Shown here piece after piece: positions 25,890 to 34,771 of a DNA stretch of 64,000 bases; the stretch's first letter is position 1, and the number at the start of each line of letters is the position of its first letter. The DNA comes from Bacteroidota bacterium (GTDB lineage Bacteria; Bacteroidota; Bacteroidia; 2-12-FULL-35-15): positions 679,616 through 743,615 of the forward strand of contig JAOQAE010000004.1 of assembly GCA_025963725.1 (NCBI GenBank), written 5' to 3'. The notes under the pieces were generated by a model, which searched no databases, had not been told where the DNA came from, and saw only the letters and a program-made list of their open reading frames with translations. Position numbers and translations under genes: made by a program.

Positions 25890-27329
25890 TCAGTTTATCT
25901 TCGCGCTGTTTTTCATCACAGCGCCCTTTACCAGCTTCGGAACAGCATTGGGCCCGTCGCTTTTTTTATAGCTGTATTTTTTTACGAGCCTGCCGGAATA
26001 GTCGAACACCAGCAAGCCGGTGGATTCATCTTCGATCGAATCGCTGTAAACAAAAGTGCTGTCGAGCCCCGCAAGATCTTTTATCCGTATCTGCACATCC
26101 CCCGTTCCCGTGATAGTGCCGTTGCCCAGCTGGATGGAATACTTGTACGATGATTTGCTGTTCTTCTGGTTCAGCAGCATCACCGTGATGTAATTCGAAT
26201 CCGCAGCGGCGATCACCTTCAGGTCCTTGTTGGCGCCGGTGATCTCGCTTTTATAATAATTCCCTTTTATATTGTCGGTCATTAATTTATAATGATGATA
26301 CGTTGGCCAGAGCTTGCCTGTGCGCTCATCGATGTAGCCGAGCGACACTTCTATCACGCTCCAGAAGGCAATAAAGGCCAGCCCTTTTTCCATTCCCACG
26401 CCCATCAGCTCGCACCAGAACTGACCGGCAAGAAAGCTATGCGCATCCAGCTCCGGGTCGGGAGAGTTCCTGTAATTGAGGTTTGTTTCGGTAAGCGCGA
26501 TCTTCAGCGCATGCTCTCCGCGGTGATGATAGTTGTTGCAGGTATCGAGCCTTGCGCTCAGCAGGTCGAGCATGTGCGAAATGTGCCATGGATCGCGCAG
26601 GTTGCTCACCAGCTCTGCACGCGTTTGATTGCCGCCGTATGGATAGGAGTGAAAAGTGATAATGTCGAGGTAATAATAGCTGTGGCCCGGCACTTTGCCG
26701 GTGATGTCGTAAAAGCCGCCGGGAGTGGTGAGCTCGGTGATGAGGTGATTGCGGTCGTCGTAATAGGTAAGCTCGGGGCCTAAGGTAATAATTGTTGAAT
26801 CCACCGCTTTCATCTTCACCGCGAACTGCCGCGTATAATCGGCCACCGGCGATGCCGTATAATAGCCGTATCCATTGGGCGGCTCGAGGTCGGGCTCGTT
26901 GCCGATGCTCCAGTACTTTACGTTCCGCTTCATGGTCACGTTGATGAATTTTACCAGCGCTGCCGCCGTATCGGCTGTATATACATTATTGTTGTAAGGC
27001 ACCTGCAGCAAAGGCTCTATGCCTTTCGACCGTGCCGAGTCGATCACCTGGATGTATTGCCTCCGCGTAGGCATGTTCTGGTCGGCATGCTCGCCGCCAA
27101 ACCTGATCAGCTTTACACCGCTCTGCCTCACACGCTCCCAGGTGTTGTTCTGGTTTATTTTTCCATACAGCTTGCAGTTGATGCCGTAAGGCTTGCCGCT
27201 GCAGTTCTCAATATCGCCCAGCGTGTCCGCCATCCATGCATTCTGCCCGAAGAAAAGCGGTGGAATGGTTTGGCCGCTCATAGTGACGGCGGAAAATAAA
27301 AGAAGAAAAAGCGTATATATTGGCTTCAT
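25890..27329 (-). CDS. Secreted glycoside hydrolase, TIM-barrel (clan A-like)
   Basis: A 479-residue exported protein, with a signal peptide at about residues 1-20 (ending VTMSGQ). The sequence reads as a (beta/alpha)8 barrel. GVKLIRFGGEHADQN opens the barrel, KYWSIGNEPDLEPP holds the likely acid/base Glu145, and KIALTETNLNYR holds the likely nucleophile Glu281, in the spacing of clan A families such as GH39, GH44, GH51 and GH79. A beta-sandwich of about 100 residues follows the barrel. There is no T9SS sorting domain, so it should stay in the periplasm or at the outer membrane. The sugar specificity cannot be assigned. It is divergent from the sorbosone-dehydrogenase-like gene and close to a GH26 enzyme and a GT2 synthase. 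Confidence 0.75.
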   Translation of the reverse strand: MKPIYTLFLLLFSAVTMSGQTIPPLFFGQNAWMADTLGDIENCSGKPYGINCKLYGKINQNNTWERVRQSGVKLIRFGGEHADQNMPTRRQYIQVIDSARSKGIEPLLQVPYNNNVYTADTAAALVKFINVTMKRNVKYWSIGNEPDLEPPNGYGYYTASPVADYTRQFAVKMKAVDSTIITLGPELTYYDDRNHLITELTTPGGFYDITGKVPGHSYYYLDIITFHSYPYGGNQTRAELVSNLRDPWHISHMLDLLSARLDTCNNYHHRGEHALKIALTETNLNYRNSPDPELDAHSFLAGQFWCELMGVGMEKGLAFIAFWSVIEVSLGYIDERTGKLWPTYHHYKLMTDNIKGNYYKSEITGANKDLKVIAAADSNYITVMLLNQKNSKSSYKYSIQLGNGTITGTGDVQIRIKDLAGLDSTFVYSDSIEDESTGLLVFDYSGRLVKKYSYKKSDGPNAVPKLVKGAVMKNSAKIN

Positions 27330-27362
27330 GCGGAGTTTTTAAAAAACAGTTCTTCGTAAGAA

Positions 27363-27432
27363 CGTCATTGCGAGCGAAGCGAAGCAATCTCATTCTTTTT
27401 GGCAGATTGCTTCGCTGCCGCTCGCAATGACG
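27363..27432. repeat. Long imperfect palindrome (REP-like) between divergent genes
   Basis: Left arm 27363-27390 (CGTCATTGCGAGCGAAGCG...) and right arm 27404-27432 are almost perfectly complementary over about 28 bp, with a 13-nt loop. Fragments of the same sequence recur near 11150-11180. It lies in the 169-bp space between the divergent genes at 27329 and 27499. Palindromes of this GTCATTGCGAG...GAAGCAATCT type are common in Bacteroidota genomes. Confidence 0.8.
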
Positions 27433-27498
27433 CTCCGTAAAATAAGCAAGCAGGTGGCACAAAAATTTGCTGTGATCCAATAACTTAACTTGTTAGTT

Positions 27499-28743
27499 GT
27501 GCTACTCAAAAAAAATACCACGAGGATCTGCATCGCGTTTTTGTTCCCTGCATTTTGCATTGCGCAGCCGGGAACAGCGAAGCTCACTGCTGAAAAGAGC
27601 ATCCCGCTGCAGAAGCAGAAAGTGGAGGTGCCCGCCAGATTCAAAGGGCAGCTGCAGGGCGACCATTATGTGAATATTCCCGCCGGCTACAAGGCAACGC
27701 TTTTTTATACAGGGCGCCTTTCCAAATCACGATTCATGGCCTGGGGCCCCGACAGTGTGCTCTACATCGCCAATATGAGCAGCGGCGAAATAATTGCGCT
27801 TCCCGACCGCGATCACGATCATGTGGCGGATACAGCCATCGTTGCTGCGAAAGATGCCTACGGGCATGATGTTGCCTTTTATAAAAACGACATGTACGTG
27901 GCCGAAGAGCAGAAGGTGGAAAAGTTCAGCGACAAGGACGGCGATGGATTTTACGAAACAAGGACCTCTTTCATCGACAGCATTCTGCCGGGGAAGCTGC
28001 GGCCTCCGGGAGGACATACCACGCGCACCATTGTTTTTGACGAAGCAAAAAAGAAAGTATACCTCTCCGTTGGCTCCTCCTGCAACATCTGCAGGGAAGA
28101 CGACAGGGCCGTGATCTATGAGTTTGATATAGACGGAAGCAACCGCAGGATCTTTGCAAGCGGAACGCGCAATTGCGTGGGAATGGAGCTCAACCCCAAA
28201 ACGGGCGAGCTCTGGGCGACCAATAACGGCAGCGATTACCAGGGAAATGATATTCCGCCTGAATGGGTGGATGTGATCCGCGACGGCGGCTTTTATGGCT
28301 ATCCCTTCGCATACGGCTACCAGGCATACTTCGATTTTAATGCGCACGACGATTATAAAAAGATCCTTCCACTCACAGCGGCCGACAGCGCCCTGGTAAA
28401 AAAGATGAAAGCCCCGGCGGCGCTAATACAGGCACATTCGGCGCCAATGGCGATCCAATTCTCCAACAGCTCATTCGGCAAAAAATACGCGGATGGCGCT
28501 TTCGTAGCATACAGGGGCTCGTTCGAACGCAAGCCCCCTACGGGTTACAAGGTGGTATACCTGCAATTCAATAAGAATAACGAGGTTACATCCGTCAGCG
28601 ATTTTGTCAGCGGCTTTCTTCCTTCGGCTTCTGAGGCGCCATGGGCAAGGCCTGTAGGGCTTGAAGCCGACCTTCGCGGAAACCTTTACATCGGCAGCGA
28701 CGATATCAATCAATTTATTCTTGTGCTTTCTCCTCTAAAATAA
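27499..28743 (+). CDS. Secreted sorbosone-dehydrogenase-like beta-propeller protein
   Basis: A 414-residue exported protein of the L-sorbosone dehydrogenase / soluble quinoprotein glucose dehydrogenase-like family, usually a six-bladed propeller that binds PQQ and calcium. The signal peptide reads LLKKNTTRICIAFLFPAFCIAQ. Propeller landmarks are VLYIANMSSGEIIALPD near residue 90, GGHTTRTIVF near 170, KVYLSVGSSCNIC near 185-197, FASGTRNCVGMELNPKTGELW near 215-235, and APMAIQFSNSSFG near 318. The GSSCNIC cysteine cluster is typical of the sorbosone branch. It has no cytochrome domain. The start is probably the GTG at 27499; the frame is also open from a TTG at 27490. The substrate is unknown; carbohydrate oxidation would fit the neighbouring GH and GT genes. 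Confidence 0.8.
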   Translation: MLLKKNTTRICIAFLFPAFCIAQPGTAKLTAEKSIPLQKQKVEVPARFKGQLQGDHYVNIPAGYKATLFYTGRLSKSRFMAWGPDSVLYIANMSSGEIIALPDRDHDHVADTAIVAAKDAYGHDVAFYKNDMYVAEEQKVEKFSDKDGDGFYETRTSFIDSILPGKLRPPGGHTTRTIVFDEAKKKVYLSVGSSCNICREDDRAVIYEFDIDGSNRRIFASGTRNCVGMELNPKTGELWATNNGSDYQGNDIPPEWVDVIRDGGFYGYPFAYGYQAYFDFNAHDDYKKILPLTAADSALVKKMKAPAALIQAHSAPMAIQFSNSSFGKKYADGAFVAYRGSFERKPPTGYKVVYLQFNKNNEVTSVSDFVSGFLPSASEAPWARPVGLEADLRGNLYIGSDDINQFILVLSPLK

Positions 28744-28847
28744 GCCTTAGGTAAAATCACCACAGAGTGGGGAAAAAATAAATTAATGTCCTGTTTTTTA
28801 ACATGGTACAAGTTTAACACGTTCACTGTATCATCTAAAGCCAGGGA

Positions 28848-30698
28848 ATGAAACAGTTCTATTTCAATAAGTTTGAGCACCGGAAGCCGTATGAGCCTGT
28901 AAAGGAACATCCGCACCGGGCGTTGCTGTTCCAGGTGGCCGGCGTGCTCACTGTGCTAACCGGCCTTGTTTACATTTACTGGAGATGGGCTTATTCGCTC
29001 AATTATGATGCAATGTGGTTTTCCCTCACGCTGGTGATCGCGGAAACCGTTTCGTTCATCAGCATCTTCTTTTACATTTTTGATATGTGGAAAAGCAAGG
29101 ATGCTGAAAAATTACCGCCGCCACATTATTTATCGGACATTGAAACGCCCGAAAGCGGCTGGGACCGGCCGCTGAAGGTCGATATATTCATCGCTACCAT
29201 CAACGAAGAGCTGGAGCTGTTGCGGTATACCATTAAAGATACGAAGGCGCTGAGGTATCCTTACGACGATGTGGAGATCAATATTTATATCCTCGACGAC
29301 GGCAGAAGAGATGGCAGGGACCCTGAAAAGGAGAACATAAAAAAGCTCTGCGAGGAGGAAGGCATTCATTATCTCACACGTGAAAATAATTTCGGCTTCA
29401 AGGCAGGCAACTTAAAGAACGGGCTTGCCCATTCATCCGGCGACCTCTTCGTGATCCTCGATGCCGATACGCGGCCATTCCCCGGGTTCCTCGAAAATAC
29501 GCTGGGCTATTTCCGGAAGCAGAAAGTGGCATGGGTGCAAACCTGCCAGTGGTTCTACGATACAACAGAGGGCATTCCCTTAAGCAATTATATTATCCAG
29601 ACAGCGGGCATCACTTCCGACAAGCTCAAAAGAGCGATCAGCTATCTTACTCCCAACCTGAAAACGGGTGAGGACATTTACGGCAGCGATCCGCGCCAGT
29701 TCTACCAAGTGATCCAGCGCAAGAGGAACAACCACAATGCTTCCTTCTGCTGCGGAGCCGGATCGGTGCACCGCCGGGAAGCCGTGATGGGTGCAGCCCT
29801 CGAATCGTTCGCCGGTGTGTTGAACCGCAAGCTCGCAAGGGCGATCGAGTCGAAAAGAATGAGTGACCCGATCAGCAGCAAAACGGAAAAGAAGATCATA
29901 TTCCGGAGCACGAAGGTGGCGCCGTTCATGTTCCATGCTTCGGAAGACCTGTACACCTCCATGGTGCTTCACAGCCATGAGAACCGTAAATGGGAAAGCG
30001 TGATGCATCCTTACGTGGAAAGCAAGCTGCTCTCGCCGCAGGATATCGATTCCTTCGTAAAGCAGCGCTCGCGCTATGCCGAAGGCTCCATCGACATTGC
30101 CATCCACGATAACCCGCTGTTTAAAAAAGGCCTTACCTGGCGTCAGCGGATCTGTTATTTCAATTCGGTATGGTCGTATTTTTCCTGCATCTGGACCATG
30201 GTGTTCCTCTTCAGCCCGATCCTGTTCTTCTTCACGCACATTATGCCGGTGAGCTGCAAAACGGCCGACTTCTTTATTTTCTTCCTGCCGTTCTTCATCA
30301 TGATCAAGATCACCGAAGTGGCAGGCTCCTGGGGCGTTTCGCAAAAGCGCGGAAAGCAATATCACATCTGCCTTTTCTGGCTCAACTTTCAGGCGCTCAT
30401 CAAAGTGATCTCCGGCAGAAAAATAAAATTCAATGTAACGCCGAAGTCGAAGCAGAAGGCGCATCCTTTCCGCTATGCATGGCCGCACATCACCATCATC
30501 ACGCTTACGCTTGCAGGCCTGCTGTTTAACGTTGTTCCTGCGTTTTCCGGCAAGCCCGATTTTGTGCTCGCCACTGTAGTGAACGGATTGTGGGCGCTTC
30601 AGAACTGTTACATTCTTGCGGTGTTTGTCCGCGCTGCGTATTGGAATACCGAACAGTTTGCTCCGGCAACTGTTACCGAACCATTAACACGATCTTAA
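28848..30698 (+). CDS. Cellulose-synthase-like processive glycosyltransferase (GT2)
   Basis: A 616-residue inner-membrane synthase. Two N-terminal helices (about 28-48 and 58-80) precede the GT-A catalytic domain. The substrate-binding motifs are in order: ILDDGRRDG near residue 147, LDADTRPFPG near 203, the acceptor-side ASEDLYTSM near 363, and QRSRYAEGS near 404, the Q(R)xRW-type motif here with Tyr in place of Trp. Four more helices follow to residue 605. There is no C-terminal PilZ domain, unlike BcsA, so no direct cyclic-di-GMP site. No bcsB or bcsC gene is nearby. The product could be a beta-glucan or beta-mannan; the adjacent GH26 enzyme makes a mannose-containing chain worth considering, which is inference. 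Confidence 0.88.
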   Translation: MKQFYFNKFEHRKPYEPVKEHPHRALLFQVAGVLTVLTGLVYIYWRWAYSLNYDAMWFSLTLVIAETVSFISIFFYIFDMWKSKDAEKLPPPHYLSDIETPESGWDRPLKVDIFIATINEELELLRYTIKDTKALRYPYDDVEINIYILDDGRRDGRDPEKENIKKLCEEEGIHYLTRENNFGFKAGNLKNGLAHSSGDLFVILDADTRPFPGFLENTLGYFRKQKVAWVQTCQWFYDTTEGIPLSNYIIQTAGITSDKLKRAISYLTPNLKTGEDIYGSDPRQFYQVIQRKRNNHNASFCCGAGSVHRREAVMGAALESFAGVLNRKLARAIESKRMSDPISSKTEKKIIFRSTKVAPFMFHASEDLYTSMVLHSHENRKWESVMHPYVESKLLSPQDIDSFVKQRSRYAEGSIDIAIHDNPLFKKGLTWRQRICYFNSVWSYFSCIWTMVFLFSPILFFFTHIMPVSCKTADFFIFFLPFFIMIKITEVAGSWGVSQKRGKQYHICLFWLNFQALIKVISGRKIKFNVTPKSKQKAHPFRYAWPHITIITLTLAGLLFNVVPAFSGKPDFVLATVVNGLWALQNCYILAVFVRAAYWNTEQFAPATVTEPLTRS

Positions 30699-30757
30699 GA
30701 AATTTTTTTACGGGAATTGTTACTGTTAATGGTATACTTTTTTACGATATGTCTATA

Positions 30758-30860
30758 GTCACTTCGAGTTCGACCGAAGGGAGAGTATCGAGAAGTGTTG
30801 GTTGCAGGATGATCGGGAGGCTTGTTCTCGATATGCTCGTACCTCGCTACTCGAACTGAC
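30758..30860. repeat. Small inverted-repeat element (about 103 bp, MITE/REP-like)
   Basis: The ends GTCACTTCGAGT (30758-30769) and ACTCGAACTGAC (30849-30860) are complementary at 11 of 12 positions. Internal parts, such as the reverse complement of CACTTCTCGATACTCTCCC and CTCGATATGCTCGTACCTCG, are shared with the 10.9-11.0 kb repeat region. It fills most of the gap between the GT2 gene and the small secreted protein gene and encodes nothing. Confidence 0.7.
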
Positions 30861-30897
30861 GCTTATAATAAATCAACACTCTTAATAAACTCTACTC

Positions 30898-31227
30898 ATG
30901 AGATCTTTATTCATACTACTTCTCTCATTAAGCGCATTGGCTGCTCCAGCTCAAACGCAGGCTCAACGGCCATCCGCCGCAAAGATCCAGGTGCAGGAAA
31001 AAGCGGCCCGGAAGATCAGCCTCGAATTCGGCAGCGAGAAAGAGATCGGCAACCTGCTGATCGTAATTTCCGACAAGGATGGGCAAACCGTTTTTCTTGA
31101 TAACCAGTACCGCTTCAAAGGCGATTATAATAAAATGATCGATCTCGCCGAAACAGGTGCAGGCGCCTACACATTAAAAGTAGTGCGGGATGAAGATGTA
31201 TTTGTTCAACAAATTGAAATCAGGTAA
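30898..31227 (+). CDS. Small secreted protein with a sorting-domain-like beta-sandwich
   Basis: A 109-residue protein with a signal peptide (MRSLFILLLSLSALAAPAQ). The mature part is a single beta-rich unit: NLLIVISDKDGQTVFLDN, then GAGAYTLKVVRDEDVF and a short terminal QQIEIR. This spacing copies the strands of a T9SS type A sorting domain (usually VxxYDxxGKxV...GxYxLxV) but lacks the YPNP opening, so it may be a free-standing domain of that fold. It lies only 2 nt upstream of the GH26 gene, so the two are translated from one message. Its function is unknown; a chaperone or subunit for the downstream enzyme is one possibility. Confidence 0.65.
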   Translation: MRSLFILLLSLSALAAPAQTQAQRPSAAKIQVQEKAARKISLEFGSEKEIGNLLIVISDKDGQTVFLDNQYRFKGDYNKMIDLAETGAGAYTLKVVRDEDVFVQQIEIR

Positions 31228-31229
31228 CC

Positions 31230-34200
31230 ATGAACATTTTTACAAAGCACGGCAGAGCTTGTTTGTTTCTTTTATTCAGCGCCCACTTATCTTTCGGGCA
31301 GCTGAAATCCATCGTATATGATTTTGATGGCCTCGACATTAACCAGGCTGATCTTCCCGAAGGCGATTACGGTGGCGGCGACCTTGTTTACAGGGTAGCC
31401 GCAAATCCGCTGCCGGCAAGCGATATGATCGGCGACAGGGTGCTGAAGCTCAACCTTAACTGGAATACCGGGCATGGCCTTTTCGGGCGGGGGATCTCGC
31501 GCTACATCGAGTTTGACCCCAACACCGATAACTTTAACTTTTTCTTTTACAATCCTCTTTCCAATAACCAGAGCGCCACTTTTGATGTGGTGCTGACTGA
31601 TGACGACAACCAGGACAATGCGTACCAGATCTCCGCCGACGATACATGGAAAAAATCCGTTGTGGTTCCCGGCGGCTCCGGATGGCAGTTCATTTCAATT
31701 CCCTTAAAAGATTTTACAGATATAAATGCCGGCGGCAACGGCGTGTTTGATATGACATTCAGTTCCAACAAAGGAATGCTGCTGATGGCTGAGTTCCGCT
31801 TTACGCGCAGCAGCCCCGGCTTGAGCAGCCCGGTGTTTTACCTTGATGTTGTGAACTTTTCGGAAGGCGCTATGCCGCATGGCGCAACCATGTTCGACCT
31901 GCCGCCTAAAAGTGCGGCCGACTATTGCCTGCTCGGCGCTTTTCACAATAACCCGAGAGGACAGGAATACCTGACTCCCGGGCAGGTGGAGTCGTACTTT
32001 CCATCGTCGCCGGGAAAGAAATTAAAGTATGTGAATTTTTTTCTTGACTTTGCAAAGGACGGCGGCCATGTGGCCAATGAACTTCCCGGCAACGAGATCC
32101 AGACGCTGCTCAATAATGGCTATACGCCTGTGATCACATGGGAGCCTATGTTCCAGGGATATGCGCGGCTCGATCCCGTGCAGCCGCGGCTGAACAATAT
32201 CATCAACGGCGATTACGATGCGTACATCGACAATTTTGCAAACAAGGTAAAGACTTACACCGATACGGTTATCATCCGCTTCATGCACGAGTTTGAAGGC
32301 GACTGGTATCCATGGTCGATCACGCATAACGGGCAGGATCCTGCACGGTACGTGGCTGCATACAGGCATGTGGTGGACAGGTTCAGGGCGAGAGGCGCAA
32401 CAAAAGTAAAATGGATGTGGTGCGTGAACTCCGATTATTTTCCATACAAGTCGTATAACTGGGTGGTGCCGGCGTATCCGGGAAATGCGTACGTCGATAT
32501 TATTGCAACGGATATCTACAACAATCATTATCCCACTGCGCTGCCATGGTGGCGCTCTTTCAGGTGGCAAACAACGGAAACCTATTATTACCTTACAAAA
32601 TATTTTCCCGCCAAGCCTTTATACATCTGCGAAGTAGGTTGCCGCGAACGGCAAAGCAGCGAGAATGCATCTTCGGAAAGCAAAGGAGCATGGTTTGCAA
32701 AAATGGACAAGGAGCTTCAGTCGGATTACCATAAAGTGCGGGCATTGCTTTTCTTCGATGCAGCGCCTGATCAAAACTGGTTCCTCAATTCTTCCGCAGG
32801 CTCCCTGCAATCGCTTACCGATAACATCTGGGCCGATAATTATTATTTTAACTCCGTGCCTGCATCCACCTGCAGCGGTACGGGAAGCATCTCGCGGGAT
32901 GTATGGTATGGCGTGAACGGCTATCTCATTTCCGATATCCCTGTCAGCTCCACGCCATCCGCATCCGGTACACTCAGCCTGTTCAAAGCGCCTGAGAACG
33001 TTGCCGATAATTACGGGCAGCGGATCAGGGGATATGTTTGTCCGCCTGTTACCGGAAATTATATTTTCTGGATCTCCAGCGACGATAACAGCGAATTGTG
33101 GCTCAGCACGAATGACCTGCCTGCAAATAAAGTAAAGATCGCTTCTGTTTCCGGCTGGACCGCTTCGGGCGAGTGGACAAAATATCCTTCGCAGCAATCG
33201 GTTGTTAAATACCTCGTTGCGGGTCAGAAATATTATATTGAAGCGCTGCACAAGGAAGCGAACATGGGCGATCACCTCGAGGTGGGCTGGCAATTGCCCG
33301 GCGGTGCGCAGGAGCGCCCGATCCCCGGCGCGAGGCTCATCCCTTTCAGCGGCGGCACAACCACGGGCATCGATCTTATCGCAGCAGGCGCAAGCTGGAA
33401 ATACCTTGATAACGGCAGCAACCAGGGAACTGCATGGAGAAGCCTCTCGTACAGCGAAACAGGATGGAAAACAGGTAATGCCGAGCTCGGGTACGGCGAT
33501 GGAGGAGAGGCCACGGTAGTCAGCTACGGCCCTTCTGCAACGAATAAATACATCACTACTTATTTCCGGAAACAATTCACTGTTTCCAGCACCTCCGGAA
33601 TTACCGGATTAGAGCTCAGCCTCATGCGCGACGATGGCGCTATTGTGTACCTGAACGGAGCAGAATTATTCAGGAGCAATATGCCGGGCGGCACCATTGC
33701 ATACAATACGCTGGCGCCAACCTATGTTGACGGAGCCGCCGAATCGTCTTATATTACATCCACTGTAAGCGCTGCCGCCCTGCTCACCGGAAATAATGTG
33801 ATCGCGGTAGAAGTGCACCAGCAGAATGCCAACAGCTCCGACATTAGCTTTAACCTGAAATTAAAGGCTATCAAAACCCGCACTGCCGAATCTGCAGATT
33901 CTACAGCAGGAGAAGGGCTTGCCTCAGCCGAAGCGCCCTGCACATCCACGCTAAGGGCTACTGGCGCAACTACTTTCTGTCCCGGCGGAAGTGTGCTGCT
34001 CCAGGCAGATGCGGCTGAAGGCTATGAATATCAATGGATCCGCGATGAAAAAGAGATTCCCGGTGCTGTTGCAGCAAGCTACACGGCTTCCACGGATGGC
34101 GATTATCAGGTGAGGATCAGCGGGAAAGGCTGCACGGCATGGTCGGCGCCCACCGCAGTGAGTGTAAGCTCATCGCTCACGGCAAGGATCACCACCGGCG

Positions 34201-34760
34201 GAAAAACAGCGATCTGCAGGAAGGGCAGCGTGAAATTATACGCAAATACCTGCAGCGATTACATGTACCAGTGGAAGCGCGATGGCGAAGACATTCCGGG
34301 CGCTACAGCGGATACCTATACAGCGGATGTTCCCGGCAGCTACCAGGTGATGATCGTGAACGGCTCTTCCGTTGCATGGTCGGCGCTGGCAACAGTAACG
34401 CAGGCCGACTGTGAAAGCAGCGACCCGGCCGATCCGGTGAACAATGCTGTGGCCTTACTTGGAACAGAGTCCGCATCACAGGAGAGCATCAATAATTTTT
34501 TCCGCGTGAGCGTATACCCGAACCCAACCACCGGCCTGTTCACTTTCGACTTTTGCCTCGAGGACAATACGGAGGCAGAGCTTGAAGTGCGGGTGCTGAA
34601 TGCTGTGGGACAGACCGTTTACCGCACGCCGCCAACCCGCTTCAGCGGTTGTGTGAAAGATGTGATCGAGCTCGACAGCAGGCTTGCCACGGGCGTTTAT
34701 TTCCTGCAGGTGCGCATCGGCAGCCGCACGGAGAATGTAAAAATATTGCTCAGCAGGTGA
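31230..34760 (+). CDS. Multidomain secreted GH26 (beta-mannanase-like) enzyme with PA14 and T9SS sorting domains
   Basis: A 1176-residue exported glycoside hydrolase. After the signal peptide (ending LSFG) comes a carbohydrate-binding-like beta-sandwich (about 22-205). The GH26 barrel (about 220-545) follows, with the acid/base in RFMHEFEGDWYPWS (Glu354) and the nucleophile in YICEVGCRE (Glu468), spaced as in GH26 mannanases. A PA14 domain (about 551-703: GNYIFWISSDDNSELWLS) and a galactose-binding-like module (about 711-884: LMRDDGAIVYLNGAELFR) come next. Two short Ig-like repeats (about 905-1060: YEYQWIRDEKEIPGA, YMYQWKRDGEDIPGA) and a type A sorting domain (VSVYPNPTTGLFTFDF to the end) close the protein. 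It should degrade or trim a beta-mannan at the cell surface. Confidence 0.88.
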   Translation: MNIFTKHGRACLFLLFSAHLSFGQLKSIVYDFDGLDINQADLPEGDYGGGDLVYRVAANPLPASDMIGDRVLKLNLNWNTGHGLFGRGISRYIEFDPNTDNFNFFFYNPLSNNQSATFDVVLTDDDNQDNAYQISADDTWKKSVVVPGGSGWQFISIPLKDFTDINAGGNGVFDMTFSSNKGMLLMAEFRFTRSSPGLSSPVFYLDVVNFSEGAMPHGATMFDLPPKSAADYCLLGAFHNNPRGQEYLTPGQVESYFPSSPGKKLKYVNFFLDFAKDGGHVANELPGNEIQTLLNNGYTPVITWEPMFQGYARLDPVQPRLNNIINGDYDAYIDNFANKVKTYTDTVIIRFMHEFEGDWYPWSITHNGQDPARYVAAYRHVVDRFRARGATKVKWMWCVNSDYFPYKSYNWVVPAYPGNAYVDIIATDIYNNHYPTALPWWRSFRWQTTETYYYLTKYFPAKPLYICEVGCRERQSSENASSESKGAWFAKMDKELQSDYHKVRALLFFDAAPDQNWFLNSSAGSLQSLTDNIWADNYYFNSVPASTCSGTGSISRDVWYGVNGYLISDIPVSSTPSASGTLSLFKAPENVADNYGQRIRGYVCPPVTGNYIFWISSDDNSELWLSTNDLPANKVKIASVSGWTASGEWTKYPSQQSVVKYLVAGQKYYIEALHKEANMGDHLEVGWQLPGGAQERPIPGARLIPFSGGTTTGIDLIAAGASWKYLDNGSNQGTAWRSLSYSETGWKTGNAELGYGDGGEATVVSYGPSATNKYITTYFRKQFTVSSTSGITGLELSLMRDDGAIVYLNGAELFRSNMPGGTIAYNTLAPTYVDGAAESSYITSTVSAAALLTGNNVIAVEVHQQNANSSDISFNLKLKAIKTRTAESADSTAGEGLASAEAPCTSTLRATGATTFCPGGSVLLQADAAEGYEYQWIRDEKEIPGAVAASYTASTDGDYQVRISGKGCTAWSAPTAVSVSSSLTARITTGGKTAICRKGSVKLYANTCSDYMYQWKRDGEDIPGATADTYTADVPGSYQVMIVNGSSVAWSALATVTQADCESSDPADPVNNAVALLGTESASQESINNFFRVSVYPNPTTGLFTFDFCLEDNTEAELEVRVLNAVGQTVYRTPPTRFSGCVKDVIELDSRLATGVYFLQVRIGSRTENVKILLSR

Positions 34761-34771
34761 TCTATATAACT

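Noticed and set aside
28848-30698. Full bacterial cellulose (bcs) operon
   Set aside because: The synthase lacks a PilZ domain and no bcsB, bcsC, bcsZ or bcsQ gene is nearby.
34649-34771. Upstream extension of the SBBP propeller protein into the GH26 gene
   Set aside because: The extension overlaps the coding end of the previous gene and has no export signal, while the ATG at 34772 gives a clean signal peptide.
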